A stretch of 64,000 nt of DNA from Magnetococcus marinus MC-1 (GTDB lineage Bacteria; Pseudomonadota; Magnetococcia; Magnetococcales; Magnetococcaceae): positions 2,633,501 to 2,697,500 of the forward strand of contig NC_008576.1 of assembly GCF_000014865.1 (NCBI RefSeq), in the 5' to 3' direction. Below are positions 26,072 to 35,024 of this stretch, piece by piece. The notes under the pieces are model-generated. The model saw nothing but the letters and a program-made list of their open reading frames with translations, made no database searches and was not told the DNA's origin. How positions within the stretch are numbered: the stretch's first letter is position 1; each line of letters opens with the position of its first letter. The position numbers and the translations under genes are program-made.

Positions 26072-26378
26072 AAGCGCGTATGAAGCCGGTTAATCCATCG
26101 GCATAGGGAACCGATAAGGGTATTATAAGGCCAAAATTGTATCGGTTAGAGTATACCCAATGGGCCTCTATAAGGTTGTCTTACCTCCGCGCAGAGCGTG
26201 AGGTCAAGCCTAACGACCCTTTAATCGTGGCTGAAAAGGGCTTAAAAATTGGGTTTGTGGGGTCTTATACCCTCCTTTTGCCACGGCATTCTGGGGCAAA
26301 GCCAATCTACGCTTGTGGTCATATAACTCAGCCAAAGTTTTACCATGTTTCAAACCGGTCTAACAGGGAGCACTGTCC
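26072..26378. promoter_or_regulatory. Divergent promoter region, propeller gene and radical SAM gene
   Basis: A 307-base region with no credible gene. It must hold promoters for both divergent units. A plus-strand frame at 26137-26493 overlaps the radical SAM gene in another frame and is rejected. No clear repeat, riboswitch or operator was seen. Confidence 0.4.
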
Positions 26379-27428
26379 ATGCGCACGGAAGTTAAAATTG
26401 GTGGCGGAAAGCTGGAGGATTATCCTGACCGCATTGCCGCTTGGCAAGCCGGTAAAAATCCAGCTCCTATCGCCATCGAGGTCTCCATTGTAGACGGTTG
26501 CAACCATAACTGTAGCCACTGTGGGCCCCAATTTTTCTCTCCCTATGACCGCACCAAACAGATGGATACCGCGCTTTTTTTGCGCTTTCTCGATGATTTT
26601 CACGCGATGGGTGGACGCGAAGTCTATTTTGCAGGCTCTGGTGAACCCTTGCTGCATAGCGATTTTTCACAGTTTTTACAGCATGGCCATCACCTTGGGT
26701 TAGATATGACCTTTAGCTCCAATGGCATTCCCCTTACACCAAAACGCATACCCACCCTGTTACCCTACACCACCTGGGCACGTTTTAGCGTCAATGGCGG
26801 CGACCAAGCGACCTACCATCAGATCCACCGTGGTAAACCCGATGATTTTATCCGCTTAAATGAAAATTTGACCGCAGCTCTCGCCTACCGCCAAGCCCAT
26901 CAATTGCCGGTACGTTTGGCCATGCAGATGGTCACTTATGACGATAATTGGCGCTCACTGCCGCAACTGTTGACCATGTTTCAAAAGCTTGAGATGGACC
27001 GTTTAATCATCCGCAATCGGATTAATCGGGATGGTCAAAAAAACCCCGTCACCGCAGAGATCTTCCCCTACCTGGAAGAGGCCGCCAAAGATCCCCGCGT
27101 TGAAGTCCGCTGGGCGAGTTTTCCTAAGGCCGGGGAGTCTGAACAGCTGCCTCCGGCCAATTGGGATCGCTGTGATGGCATTCAATTTCGTACCAATATG
27201 GATTTTTCCGGTACCCTCAACACCTGTTTTCGCCATTGGTACCGTGATAGTGGTTATGGCAACATCCATACGCTAGATTTTAAAAGCATTTGGCAAAGCG
27301 AGCAAAAACGCCAAGTGTTTGAACTGGTCAGTAGCGGCGCCGATAAAGCCGATTGCGCCAAATGGTGCCAAGTTTCCCGCGATAATCTGTTTTTGCAACA
27401 CCACACAGCGCCCGATGCCGAGACCTAA
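26379..27428 (+). CDS. Radical SAM protein with C-terminal Cys-rich segment
   Basis: A 349-residue radical S-adenosylmethionine enzyme. The cluster motif C41-x3-C45-x2-C48 (DGCNHNCSHCG) is followed by a GSGEPLLH motif for the SAM-binding second strand. The C-terminal part has further cysteines (RCDGIQFRTN, NTCFRHWY and ADCAKWCQ), similar in layout to a SPASM-type auxiliary cluster. The substrate is unknown. Its neighbours downstream are a Maf-type glycosyltransferase and an epimerase, suggesting a role in modified sugar synthesis or protein modification. GGGAG lies 8 bases before the ATG. A strong terminator follows at 27477, so it is likely a separate transcript from the Maf gene. Confidence 0.88.
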   Translation: MRTEVKIGGGKLEDYPDRIAAWQAGKNPAPIAIEVSIVDGCNHNCSHCGPQFFSPYDRTKQMDTALFLRFLDDFHAMGGREVYFAGSGEPLLHSDFSQFLQHGHHLGLDMTFSSNGIPLTPKRIPTLLPYTTWARFSVNGGDQATYHQIHRGKPDDFIRLNENLTAALAYRQAHQLPVRLAMQMVTYDDNWRSLPQLLTMFQKLEMDRLIIRNRINRDGQKNPVTAEIFPYLEEAAKDPRVEVRWASFPKAGESEQLPPANWDRCDGIQFRTNMDFSGTLNTCFRHWYRDSGYGNIHTLDFKSIWQSEQKRQVFELVSSGADKADCAKWCQVSRDNLFLQHHTAPDAET

Positions 27429-27476
27429 ACGAGCAGCTCTCTCTAGGCCGGCACCAACGCATTCCACACCAAGAGC

Positions 27477-27514
27477 CAAGAACAGCCACCCTCCAGAGGT
27501 GGCTGTTCTTGTTT
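27477..27514 (+). terminator. Rho-independent terminator after the radical SAM gene
   Basis: A 14-base perfect stem (CAAGAACAGCCACC against its complement) with a 7-base loop, followed by a short T run. It lies 49 bases after the stop codon. Confidence 0.92.
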
Positions 27515-27610
27515 GAGCGCAAGGGTACATTTTTTGCAATACCTGTAAAATTGAGAGCATAACCCCATGCGCTCCCTCACACCCCTAGCCGCTATGGTTG
27601 CTAAAACATC

Positions 27611-30112
27611 ATGAATGAGACGACTTCCTTCGATCTTGGTCAGATACTCACAAATAATTTTGGCGAACGCTATCTGCAAGGCATCAATGGAGAATCTTTC
27701 TCCCGCATGGGTTCGGTCGCCTATTTTAAGCAGCACTACGGTAAAGCCCTATGGGGCCCTGATAAGCTAACCATCGTGTTGGGGACCGACTCCGGTCTAT
27801 TGGTCCACTATATTTTAGAGCATATCCACGCCGAAGATACCACCAGCCGGGTACTGTTTATTGAATTAGAAGATGTGCTGGAACGCTTGCAACAAGAAGA
27901 GCTCTTACCCAAAACCATCCCTGGGCGTGTGGATGTGGTTTCTATGGCGCAGTGGCTAGAGCGCGCCAAAGAGGCTTTTAACTTTTCGGACTACCTGTTT
28001 TTAGACGCGGTTAACCGGGTTCAGTCCGTGGGGGCTCAAGATGCTCTGCACCCGCACTATCTAGGGCAATGGGATAGCTTAACCAACGAATTTTTACAAT
28101 TTAGCACGGTTGTCAAAATGCAGACCGGCAACCAGATTTTTGCCCATGCCGGGCTAAAAAACCTTGCCGAAAACCGTTTGCGCGCCCAACAGCTACACGG
28201 TCTATTTAAGGGCAAAACAGCGGTTATTCTTGCTGGTGGTCCCTCGCTGCTGGAGAGTTTAGCGCACGTTAAAGCCAACCGCGACAAGCTGGTGGTGATT
28301 GCCGTAGCCCGTATAGCCGGCACCTTGTTGAAAGAGCAGATCACCCCCGATTTTATTTTCTCGATTGATCCCCATGAGGTCTCTTTTAATAACAGCCACG
28401 AGATGCTGCATTTTTGGGAAAAGAGTTTTTTTGTCAACCTCTACCACGTGACCCCCATGCTGCTGGGTCAGTGGCGGGGACGCAGTGCCTATATTGGTCC
28501 ACTCTTTCCCTGGAAAAATGAGATTGACGGCGAAAATCAACTGCCCAGCTACCCCGGCATTACCGTCTCGCACCAAGCCATTGGCTGCGCCATTGATATG
28601 GGCTTTAGCCAAATCATTTTGTGCGGAATTGATCTCTGTTTTAGTAAAGAGGGTTATACCCATGCCAAAGGCTCCATGGAGAGCCAGATTGGCCCCTTTT
28701 TAGCCGACTCCAGTTTTCGGGTTGAAACCAATGCCGGTGACATAGCCGAGAGCCGTTTTGATTTTTATAGTGCCATCCCCTCGCTGGCCTACCTTGCGGC
28801 CTATGCTGAAGAGAAGGGGTGTCAACTCATCAATCCCGCTCCACAGGCGGCCAAAATTGAACGGGTCGCTCATCTGGGTTGGGATACTCTAAACTTTGCC
28901 CCCATGGCCCAACCGGTAACAACCTATCTGCAAGAGCAACTTCCACCAGAAACCCGCGCCAGCAGATTGGCCCACTACGAACTTGTGCTAACAGAACTGC
29001 TGCATGCTCGCAATGAGATTAGCCAAGTGCGCAAGTTGGCCGAAGAGGCGCTGGTTTGCAACAAACGGCTGTTTGGTAAAAAGGGCAAACCGGGTGATTA
29101 CTCGGCCAAGCTGCGCATGGATCAAATTGAAGAGACGCTGGATAAGCAACACCCAACCTTTTCGACTTTGGTCAAACAGTGGGGCATTCAATCCTTTTTA
29201 CGCCTGATCCGTGCCGATAAAGAGAAAGCCTGGACCGACGAAGAGATTGAGCTAACCGGCGAGCGCTACTACCAAGCCTACAAACAAGGTGCACAGCAAG
29301 CGGTTCAACTACTCAACGAAACCATCCACCGGGTACAGATGCGTATAGAGGAAGAGAAGCCCAAACCCAATCTAAAAAATTTGCTGCGTCAGTGGGAGGA
29401 GGATGCCCAGCCCAACCGCCTTACCCTCTTTACCCAACGACAGCAAATCGATTTAGCGGGCTTTCCCGACAAGTTGCGCAGCCGCTTTGCCCTTTTGCAA
29501 GCGCAATTTGATAACCAGTTGAGCCAGGAAGAAGCCAAGCTTAAATTGGTGTTGGCGACCAGTGGCAACATCATAACAGCCCGCAATAAATTACGAAATT
29601 TGTTCCGGCATCAAAGCATGCAAGCCTTAAAAGATCTGCGCAACGGTTTGATGAACAGTCAGTTTGAGTTTAAACATGCTCTGAATGAACTCACGCAGGG
29701 CTATATTTTGGAGCTTGAAGGCGAGCTAGAGGCCGCCATGGATTGCTACGCCAAAGTTGAACGGCCAGAGCTGTTTGAAGAGGCCCAGACTCACATGTTG
29801 CAAATTTTGCTCAAACAAAACCGTATTGAAGAGAGCTTGCCGGTGTTGGAGGCCATGGCTAACTTTAACCCCAGCAAGCTCCCCTACTACGCCACCATGC
29901 TTGGCTTGACAGGCCGTGCAGAAGCCGCCAAAGTGGCTTTTGACCACTATTTGGAGCTGGCCCCACAAGATCTGTTAACCCGCTTAAAATATGCACAAAT
30001 GCTCTTCAAAAATCAGCGCCACGCAGCTTGCCAGCAGCAGTTACAGCGGATTCTTGCACAAGATGCCAGCAACCAAGCGGCGCAACAGATGCTTGCCCAA
30101 CTAAACACTTAA
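27611..30112 (+). CDS. Maf-type (DUF115) glycosyltransferase with C-terminal TPR-like region
   Basis: An 833-residue protein of the motility accessory factor class, which attaches nonulosonic acids such as pseudaminic or legionaminic acid to flagellins. The central DUF115 domain spans about residues 180-450 and shows AVILAGGPSLLESL (GGPSL at 209-213), FIFSIDPHE and ILCGIDLCFS, all typical of the family. The first 170 residues match the usual Maf N-terminal region. A helical linker follows, then tetratricopeptide-like repeats at the C-terminus (EGELEAAMDCYAKVE). No ribosome site is obvious before the ATG. The epimerase at 30164 is probably in the same transcript. No flagellin gene is in the window, so the target is inferred. 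Confidence 0.85.
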   Translation: MNETTSFDLGQILTNNFGERYLQGINGESFSRMGSVAYFKQHYGKALWGPDKLTIVLGTDSGLLVHYILEHIHAEDTTSRVLFIELEDVLERLQQEELLPKTIPGRVDVVSMAQWLERAKEAFNFSDYLFLDAVNRVQSVGAQDALHPHYLGQWDSLTNEFLQFSTVVKMQTGNQIFAHAGLKNLAENRLRAQQLHGLFKGKTAVILAGGPSLLESLAHVKANRDKLVVIAVARIAGTLLKEQITPDFIFSIDPHEVSFNNSHEMLHFWEKSFFVNLYHVTPMLLGQWRGRSAYIGPLFPWKNEIDGENQLPSYPGITVSHQAIGCAIDMGFSQIILCGIDLCFSKEGYTHAKGSMESQIGPFLADSSFRVETNAGDIAESRFDFYSAIPSLAYLAAYAEEKGCQLINPAPQAAKIERVAHLGWDTLNFAPMAQPVTTYLQEQLPPETRASRLAHYELVLTELLHARNEISQVRKLAEEALVCNKRLFGKKGKPGDYSAKLRMDQIEETLDKQHPTFSTLVKQWGIQSFLRLIRADKEKAWTDEEIELTGERYYQAYKQGAQQAVQLLNETIHRVQMRIEEEKPKPNLKNLLRQWEEDAQPNRLTLFTQRQQIDLAGFPDKLRSRFALLQAQFDNQLSQEEAKLKLVLATSGNIITARNKLRNLFRHQSMQALKDLRNGLMNSQFEFKHALNELTQGYILELEGELEAAMDCYAKVERPELFEEAQTHMLQILLKQNRIEESLPVLEAMANFNPSKLPYYATMLGLTGRAEAAKVAFDHYLELAPQDLLTRLKYAQMLFKNQRHAACQQQLQRILAQDASNQAAQQMLAQLNT

Positions 30113-30163
30113 CCCTAACGGGCGGACGCGCGCCCCTTTTGCCCTATAGAGTGAGGTCCCCCT

Positions 30164-31156
30164 ATGAAAACCGTGATGGTCACTGGTGGAGCCGGTTATG
30201 TCGGCTCTATTCTGCTACGGCGCTTACTGGAGCGAAACTACCGTGTGGTGTGCGTAGATAACCTCATGTTTGGGGGCGAGGCACTGCTGGATATTTGGGA
30301 ACACCCCCATTTTAGCTTGGCTAAAAGGGATATTCGTGATCGCGAAGCCATGCAAGCGCTGTTTGCCCAAACCCAATTCCATGGGGTGATCCACCTCGCC
30401 GCCATTGTGGGAGACCCCGCCTGTGCCCGCCAGTCAGAACTGGCCCAGCAGACCAATTGGCAAGCCTCCATTGATCTGTTAGAAGCGAGCAAGCAGCATG
30501 GGGTAGAACGCTTCATCTTTGCCTCGACCTGTAGCAATTACGGGAAAATGGCCGACCCTGGCGGCTTTGTCACCGAAACCTCTACCCTCGCGCCGGTTTC
30601 CCTCTATGCGGAACTTAAAGTAAAATTTGAAAAAACTTTGTTGGAGAGCGATCCCAGCCCAGATTTTTGCCCCACCGCCCTACGCTTTGCTACCGTTTAC
30701 GGCATCTCACACCGTATGCGCTTTGACCTAACCGTTAATGAATTCACCAAAGAGTTGGCCCTGGATAAAGAGCTGGTGGTGTTTGGTGAGCAGTTTTGGC
30801 GCCCCTACTGCCACGTGGCCGATTTTTCCCGGGCTATGCTGGCGGTACTTGAGGCCCCCCGCGAAAAGGTCGCCTACGATGTCTTTAATGTCGGGGATAC
30901 CGCCGAAAACTATACCAAAGGCATGATCCTAAACGAGCTTTTAAAGGTTTACCCCAACGCCCGCATCAAACGCATAGAGAAAAAAGAAGATCCACGGGAT
31001 TATCGGGTCAACTTTAGCAAAATTGCCCAGCGCCTGGATTTTAAAATCTCCAAAACCGTACCCATGGGGATGCAGGAGATTGCCGAAATTCTGCAATTGG
31101 GGGTCATCCCTAACCCTGAAGAGCAAAAATTCTACAATATTCCCCACACCCCTTAA
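30164..31156 (+). CDS. NAD-dependent nucleotide-sugar epimerase/dehydratase (extended SDR)
   Basis: A 330-residue extended short-chain dehydrogenase acting on nucleotide sugars. The NAD-binding motif GGAGYVG is at residues 8-14. The active-site region has ASTCSNYG near 120-127 and the catalytic Y148-x3-K152 (YAELK). A characteristic RPYCHVADFSRA motif follows near residue 218. Sugar specificity cannot be read from sequence. A GAGG ribosome site precedes the ATG. It follows the Maf-type gene by 51 bases and likely supplies the donor sugar for the glycosylation system. Two hairpins follow. Confidence 0.9.
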   Translation: MKTVMVTGGAGYVGSILLRRLLERNYRVVCVDNLMFGGEALLDIWEHPHFSLAKRDIRDREAMQALFAQTQFHGVIHLAAIVGDPACARQSELAQQTNWQASIDLLEASKQHGVERFIFASTCSNYGKMADPGGFVTETSTLAPVSLYAELKVKFEKTLLESDPSPDFCPTALRFATVYGISHRMRFDLTVNEFTKELALDKELVVFGEQFWRPYCHVADFSRAMLAVLEAPREKVAYDVFNVGDTAENYTKGMILNELLKVYPNARIKRIEKKEDPRDYRVNFSKIAQRLDFKISKTVPMGMQEIAEILQLGVIPNPEEQKFYNIPHTP

Positions 31157-31157
31157 G

Positions 31158-31174
31158 CGGGGCGTTTTGCCCCG
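31158..31174 (+). terminator. Short GC hairpin after the epimerase
   Basis: CGGGGC (31158-31163) pairs with GCCCCG (31169-31174) across GTTTT, immediately after the stop codon. No T run follows; it may act together with the next hairpin. Confidence 0.5.
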
Positions 31175-31194
31175 TAAGTCCCCCTTATTCCCCC

Positions 31195-31246
31195 TACCCT
31201 TTTGGCCAAAAATCTCTATACCCATGGGCCAAAAGGGTATTTTATT
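31195..31246 (+). terminator. Long inverted repeat ending the epimerase transcript
   Basis: TACCCTTTTGGCC (31195-31207) pairs perfectly with GGCCAAAAGGGTA (31227-31239) across a 19-base loop, followed by TTTTATTATATT. This is the more likely terminator of the Maf-epimerase transcript. The very AT-rich stretch that follows (about 31240-31330) probably contains the promoter of the next gene. Confidence 0.75.
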
Positions 31247-31416
31247 ATATTCAAACATATCATTTTAATAAATCAATAATATACTGATATATTTAAAAAA
31301 ATCAATTTTGCCGGTTTCGAATTTTTTGATTTGCACCCCCTGACAGAAGGGCATAATCTATGGGCAGAGATCAACAGATCAGTAGTTAACCCAATCGCCC
31401 AATCCAGGGGGAATCC

Positions 31417-31812
31417 ATGCCTGCCGCGTCTAACATGAGTCCAGAATTTGACCATCTAAAAGCCTTGCTCGCCAAGTGTAAAAACGAGAATGTGCCCGAA
31501 AAAACCCTTTGCCACCTCCAGGCCCTGAAGACCTTCATCATGGCCTATATGATCCAACAGAACACCCTTATGCACCAACTTCAAGGCAACAAAGCCCTGG
31601 AAGGTGCCTCCGAGGACGCTTTGGTTGAACAGTGTGCCGATTGTGTCGGTGACTCCCAAAAGCTCATTGGCAAACTGCACAAGCTGTTGCGTAAATATGA
31701 AGATGACGAAAACCTGGACACCATGGAGTTTCGAGCCAAAGCTTCGCAGTTGATCAATAAGTTTGATAAAAACCTGGATCGCTTTGAACAGGTCTTTAAC
31801 GCCGCTGCCTAA
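31417..31812 (+). CDS. Unrecognised 131-residue helical cytoplasmic protein
   Basis: A 131-residue, highly charged and probably all-helical protein with no signal peptide or membrane segment. It has four cysteines: C21, C32 and a C73-x2-C76 pair. The C-terminal half (QKLIGKLHKLLRKYEDDENL, then QLINKFDKNLDRFEQVF) looks amphipathic. I do not recognise the family. AGGGGGA precedes the ATG by about 6 bases. It has its own AT-rich upstream region and a strong terminator behind it, so it is a single-gene unit. No function is proposed. Confidence 0.75.
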   Translation: MPAASNMSPEFDHLKALLAKCKNENVPEKTLCHLQALKTFIMAYMIQQNTLMHQLQGNKALEGASEDALVEQCADCVGDSQKLIGKLHKLLRKYEDDENLDTMEFRAKASQLINKFDKNLDRFEQVFNAAA

Positions 31813-31853
31813 TAGGGCCGTTAAAAAATAACACCGCCGAGAAACGGTGGGAT

Positions 31854-31900
31854 GCAGAAAAAAAGGGACTCATCCTGGGGATGTGTCCCTTTTTTTCTGC
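31854..31900. terminator. Bidirectional terminator between convergent genes
   Basis: A 16-base perfect outer stem (GCAGAAAAAAAGGGAC with its complement) extends through one mismatch to a further ATCC/GGAT pairing. A runs on the left arm and T runs on the right arm make it work on both strands, serving the 31417 gene and ycgN. Confidence 0.92.
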
Positions 31901-32023
31901 CTGCTTGGCCCGCGCAATTTCAAGCATAAAACGATTCGCGCAACCGCCGCTGCATACGCCCTATTCCATCCGCCACCCTCGACACCAAAACCCGCGCCTG
32001 CTAAGCGCTTAATTGGCCCATAA

Positions 32024-32482
32024 TCACCCCTCTGGGGGATCCAGGATCAGATAATCTTCCAGGTCTGAATGGGGTTGCAGATGGCGAATCTTCACCCCTT
32101 TAAAGTAGTTCATCACATTGACTACAGTATCATGGCGACCACTGATCAGGGGGTGCCACGTGGGCAAAGGCTTACCAGCAGCAACCAGACGGTACGCACA
32201 ATGATCGGGCAACCAATCATAGGTTTGTACCGTCATAGGGGTTAGGGTGCTGCAATCAGGATTTTGCTGTTTGCGCTGGCTATAACAGCTGCAAACCTTG
32301 GTTTTAAGATCAAAAAAGGGGCAGATCAAGCTGGTCAGGTAGATATCCCCCGCCTCTTCATCCTCCGCTTTGACCAAACAGCAAAGTCCGCAGCGATCAC
32401 ACAGCGCCTCCCACTCATGGGCGTTAAGCTGGGCCAATGTTTTTTGTACCCAAAAGGGGGTCTCTTTTCCGGCTTTGTCCAT
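32024..32482 (-). CDS. YcgN-family cysteine-cluster protein (UPF0260)
   Basis: A conserved 152-residue protein of unknown role with the UPF0260 cysteine set: CDRCGLCC near residues 28-35, ICPFFD near 53, VCSCY near 63 and PDCSTLTP near 74. PTWHPLISG near residue 107 is also typical. The cysteines probably bind metal. It is encoded three bases downstream of pepF, last in a four-gene minus-strand run, and a strong terminator follows. Confidence 0.93.
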   Translation of the reverse strand: MDKAGKETPFWVQKTLAQLNAHEWEALCDRCGLCCLVKAEDEEAGDIYLTSLICPFFDLKTKVCSCYSQRKQQNPDCSTLTPMTVQTYDWLPDHCAYRLVAAGKPLPTWHPLISGRHDTVVNVMNYFKGVKIRHLQPHSDLEDYLILDPPEG

Positions 32483-32485
32483 GGC

Positions 32486-34291
32486 CTACAGCACCCCAGC
32501 CTGCTTGGCAACCACCTCGGCCTCTGCAATCAATGCACCGAGGCTAATATCAATGCCATGCTGCCAGAAATCCATATCGGTCGGATCCAGAGCAAAGGGT
32601 TTCAGCAGCTCCACCACATCCTTAGTCCCCCCGGCGCGTAGTAGATCCAAATAGCTGGCTTCAAATACCGCCCCTACCCCTGCCCGGCTGGCATATAGAC
32701 TTTGGGTCAGCAGCTCACCAAAGGCGTAGGCATAAACATAAAAAGGGCGGTGAAAATGGCTGATATAGCTCCACAAAGCGTTACTATCGGCATAGGTAAA
32801 GACCTCCCCTTCAGCCCCATAGAGAGCCTGGGTGGTCTCCATCCAGATCGCATCCAACTCATGCGCAGAAAGACGTGAATCGGCCCCATGTACCCGCCGC
32901 TCAAAGTTGGAAAAACCGATTTGCCGCACCACGGAGTTTAAAATATCCTCAATCTTACCGGTCAGCAGCGCCAACAGACCGATGTGATCCCCCGCTTGCT
33001 GCAAACGTTCACGCAAAAAGTTAAAGGTGGTCATCTCCCCAAAGATGGAGGCCGTCTCAGCATAGGCCATGGGGGCACTGGCCATCAAGGCACCCTGGGC
33101 ATGGCCCGCTAACATACCGTGTACACCATGCCCTACCTCATGGGCGAGGGTCATGACATCCCGCATGGAACCTTGGTGATTGAGTAAAATGTAGGATACC
33201 GGCTCGCCACCCGGCAAAACCACCGAATAGTTAAACGCGCCGCTCTGCTTGCCCGGACGTGGCGCCACATCAAAGCGCCCCTGTTGCTGAAAAGCTTCTA
33301 CCATTTGCGCCAAGGTCGGGCTAAAGCTGTGGTAGGCTTGCAGCACCAGATCCAACCCCTCGTGATAGGGAATCTCCACATTGGCGGTAAAGGGCAGCGG
33401 TGCATTGCGGTCGCTCCAGCGCAGGGTTTTTTGCCCCAACAGGGTCGCTTTTAAACGATAATAACGCTGGGCCAAGGGCGCCGCCTGGGTGGTGACCGCT
33501 TGGTGCAGGGCCTCCACCACCGCATCAGGCACCTTATTGCTTAGGTTACGGGCCTGCATGGGGTGGCTGTAACCCCGCTCACGATCCTCAATACGTTTGG
33601 CACCCACCACCATATTGAGCGTTTGCGCCGAAAATTTGGAGAACGCCCCCTGCAAACCCTGATTGACCAAGCGCTGCACCTCGGCCCGCTGCTCCCCATC
33701 TTGACTGGTGTTGAGGGTGTGCAGCATCTCTGTCAAGGTTTGCGCGCGCCCCTGGTAATCAAAGCGCAAATCCGCCTCCACCTCATCATAGAACTCCGCC
33801 CAACTCTCCGCACCAAAGGCTGAACGCTTGGTCAGTGCCCCCTCCACCTCTTCGCTCAGCATATAGGGCAAATTACGCCGTACCTGCTCCAACCATGGGC
33901 GGAAAAAGGCACAATCGGGCTCTTGCAAGCGTGCCTGAAACCTCTCTTCAGCCATCTGCGCAATCTCAATGGTAAAAAACGAGGCATGCTCACCAAAGGT
34001 TCGATCCAGCCGGGTTTTTACCTCAAACAGCCGTTTTTTCACCGCTTCGTCATTAAGGTCTGCATACATCCTTAAATGCAAATAGAGATAGAGCTTGCCG
34101 CTGCGCTCACTCAGCGCCTCGTTGGCCCGTACGGCCGCCCCAAGATCGCTGGACAACTGCCCTCGAAACTGACGAAAAAAGGCCGCATAGCGCTGCTCTA
34201 AATCCAGCAGATCTGCCTCAATCTGCGGATCATCCAGATTTTCATAGAGATTATCCAGCCGCCACTGTTGGGCCATCTCAGGCTTATTCAT
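32486..34291 (-). CDS. pepF: Oligoendopeptidase F, M3 family
   Basis: Cytoplasmic zinc metallopeptidase that degrades oligopeptides. The 601-residue length fits the family. The zinc site is HEVGH at residues 384-388, with the third ligand in YAETASIFGEM about 25 residues later. Its start overlaps the end of the NUDIX gene by 8 bases (ATGAATAA), indicating translational coupling. A link with the yejA/yejB peptide importer is possible, but they are not adjacent. Confidence 0.96.
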   Translation of the reverse strand: MNKPEMAQQWRLDNLYENLDDPQIEADLLDLEQRYAAFFRQFRGQLSSDLGAAVRANEALSERSGKLYLYLHLRMYADLNDEAVKKRLFEVKTRLDRTFGEHASFFTIEIAQMAEERFQARLQEPDCAFFRPWLEQVRRNLPYMLSEEVEGALTKRSAFGAESWAEFYDEVEADLRFDYQGRAQTLTEMLHTLNTSQDGEQRAEVQRLVNQGLQGAFSKFSAQTLNMVVGAKRIEDRERGYSHPMQARNLSNKVPDAVVEALHQAVTTQAAPLAQRYYRLKATLLGQKTLRWSDRNAPLPFTANVEIPYHEGLDLVLQAYHSFSPTLAQMVEAFQQQGRFDVAPRPGKQSGAFNYSVVLPGGEPVSYILLNHQGSMRDVMTLAHEVGHGVHGMLAGHAQGALMASAPMAYAETASIFGEMTTFNFLRERLQQAGDHIGLLALLTGKIEDILNSVVRQIGFSNFERRVHGADSRLSAHELDAIWMETTQALYGAEGEVFTYADSNALWSYISHFHRPFYVYAYAFGELLTQSLYASRAGVGAVFEASYLDLLRAGGTKDVVELLKPFALDPTDMDFWQHGIDISLGALIAEAEVVAKQAGVL

Positions 34292-35021
34292 ATACTCTTT
34301 CCAGGTTGTCTCGTTTTACCGGGCCGGTTTGTTTGGCAACGCGCTCTTGTTGGGTACCCACCAGCAGCAACGGCAAATAGCGCTGTATGACCACGCGCAA
34401 ACCATCACTATAACGCCACGGGTTCTCGATTAACGCAGCTCGCAAAGCGTGGGGATCCACACTACAGGTGGCAATCGCCTCACCATCCACAAACTGCATA
34501 GGGCCTTCATAAAACCCCGCGTAAACCGCCACATTAAGCCGTTTAACCCAAGGCTGGCCCGCCTTAACCTGCACCATAACCCCTTGCCAAGGGTCGTAGT
34601 CGATCATGCGTAACAGAACCTGCTGTTGCAGGTCCACACCCCCACCATGCAAGCGCTCTATAAAATCCAAGGGGTTGGCGGCGATTTCAATCTTATGCAG
34701 GCCGATCTCTTCGGCCATCTCTTTATGCACATTGGCTTCAAATGCGCTCAACGGTAGCGCGGGATCCTGCCACACCACATGTCCACCAACCGCTTTATCC
34801 CACATGTAGGGATTTTCTGGCTTATCCCCACGCTGTACCAGGCGCAACTGACCTTCACGGGTCATAAGAATAATGTGTACCACCGGCAGCGCCATGGGGG
34901 CCTCCCCATGCTGCCGAGAATATTCACGGATCTCTGCCATTAACAGGGAACGCGGAGCGGTTTTAACCCATCTACCCTGGCGGTCGGTGGCGTGCAACCA
35001 CTCTTCCGATGTTGGCCACAT
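34284..35021 (-). CDS. NUDIX hydrolase
   Basis: A 245-residue NUDIX-family hydrolase acting on nucleoside diphosphate derivatives. The NUDIX box begins at GGHVVW and continues after a short insertion as FEANVHKEMAEEIGL, where Lys-Glu replaces the usual Arg-Glu and the catalytic EExG is kept. The altered box means the substrate cannot be guessed. It lies 3 bases behind the 35025-35699 gene and overlaps pepF, so the three are co-transcribed. Confidence 0.88.
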   Translation of the reverse strand: MWPTSEEWLHATDRQGRWVKTAPRSLLMAEIREYSRQHGEAPMALPVVHIILMTREGQLRLVQRGDKPENPYMWDKAVGGHVVWQDPALPLSAFEANVHKEMAEEIGLHKIEIAANPLDFIERLHGGGVDLQQQVLLRMIDYDPWQGVMVQVKAGQPWVKRLNVAVYAGFYEGPMQFVDGEAIATCSVDPHALRAALIENPWRYSDGLRVVIQRYLPLLLVGTQQERVAKQTGPVKRDNLERVYE

Positions 35022-35024
35022 GGA

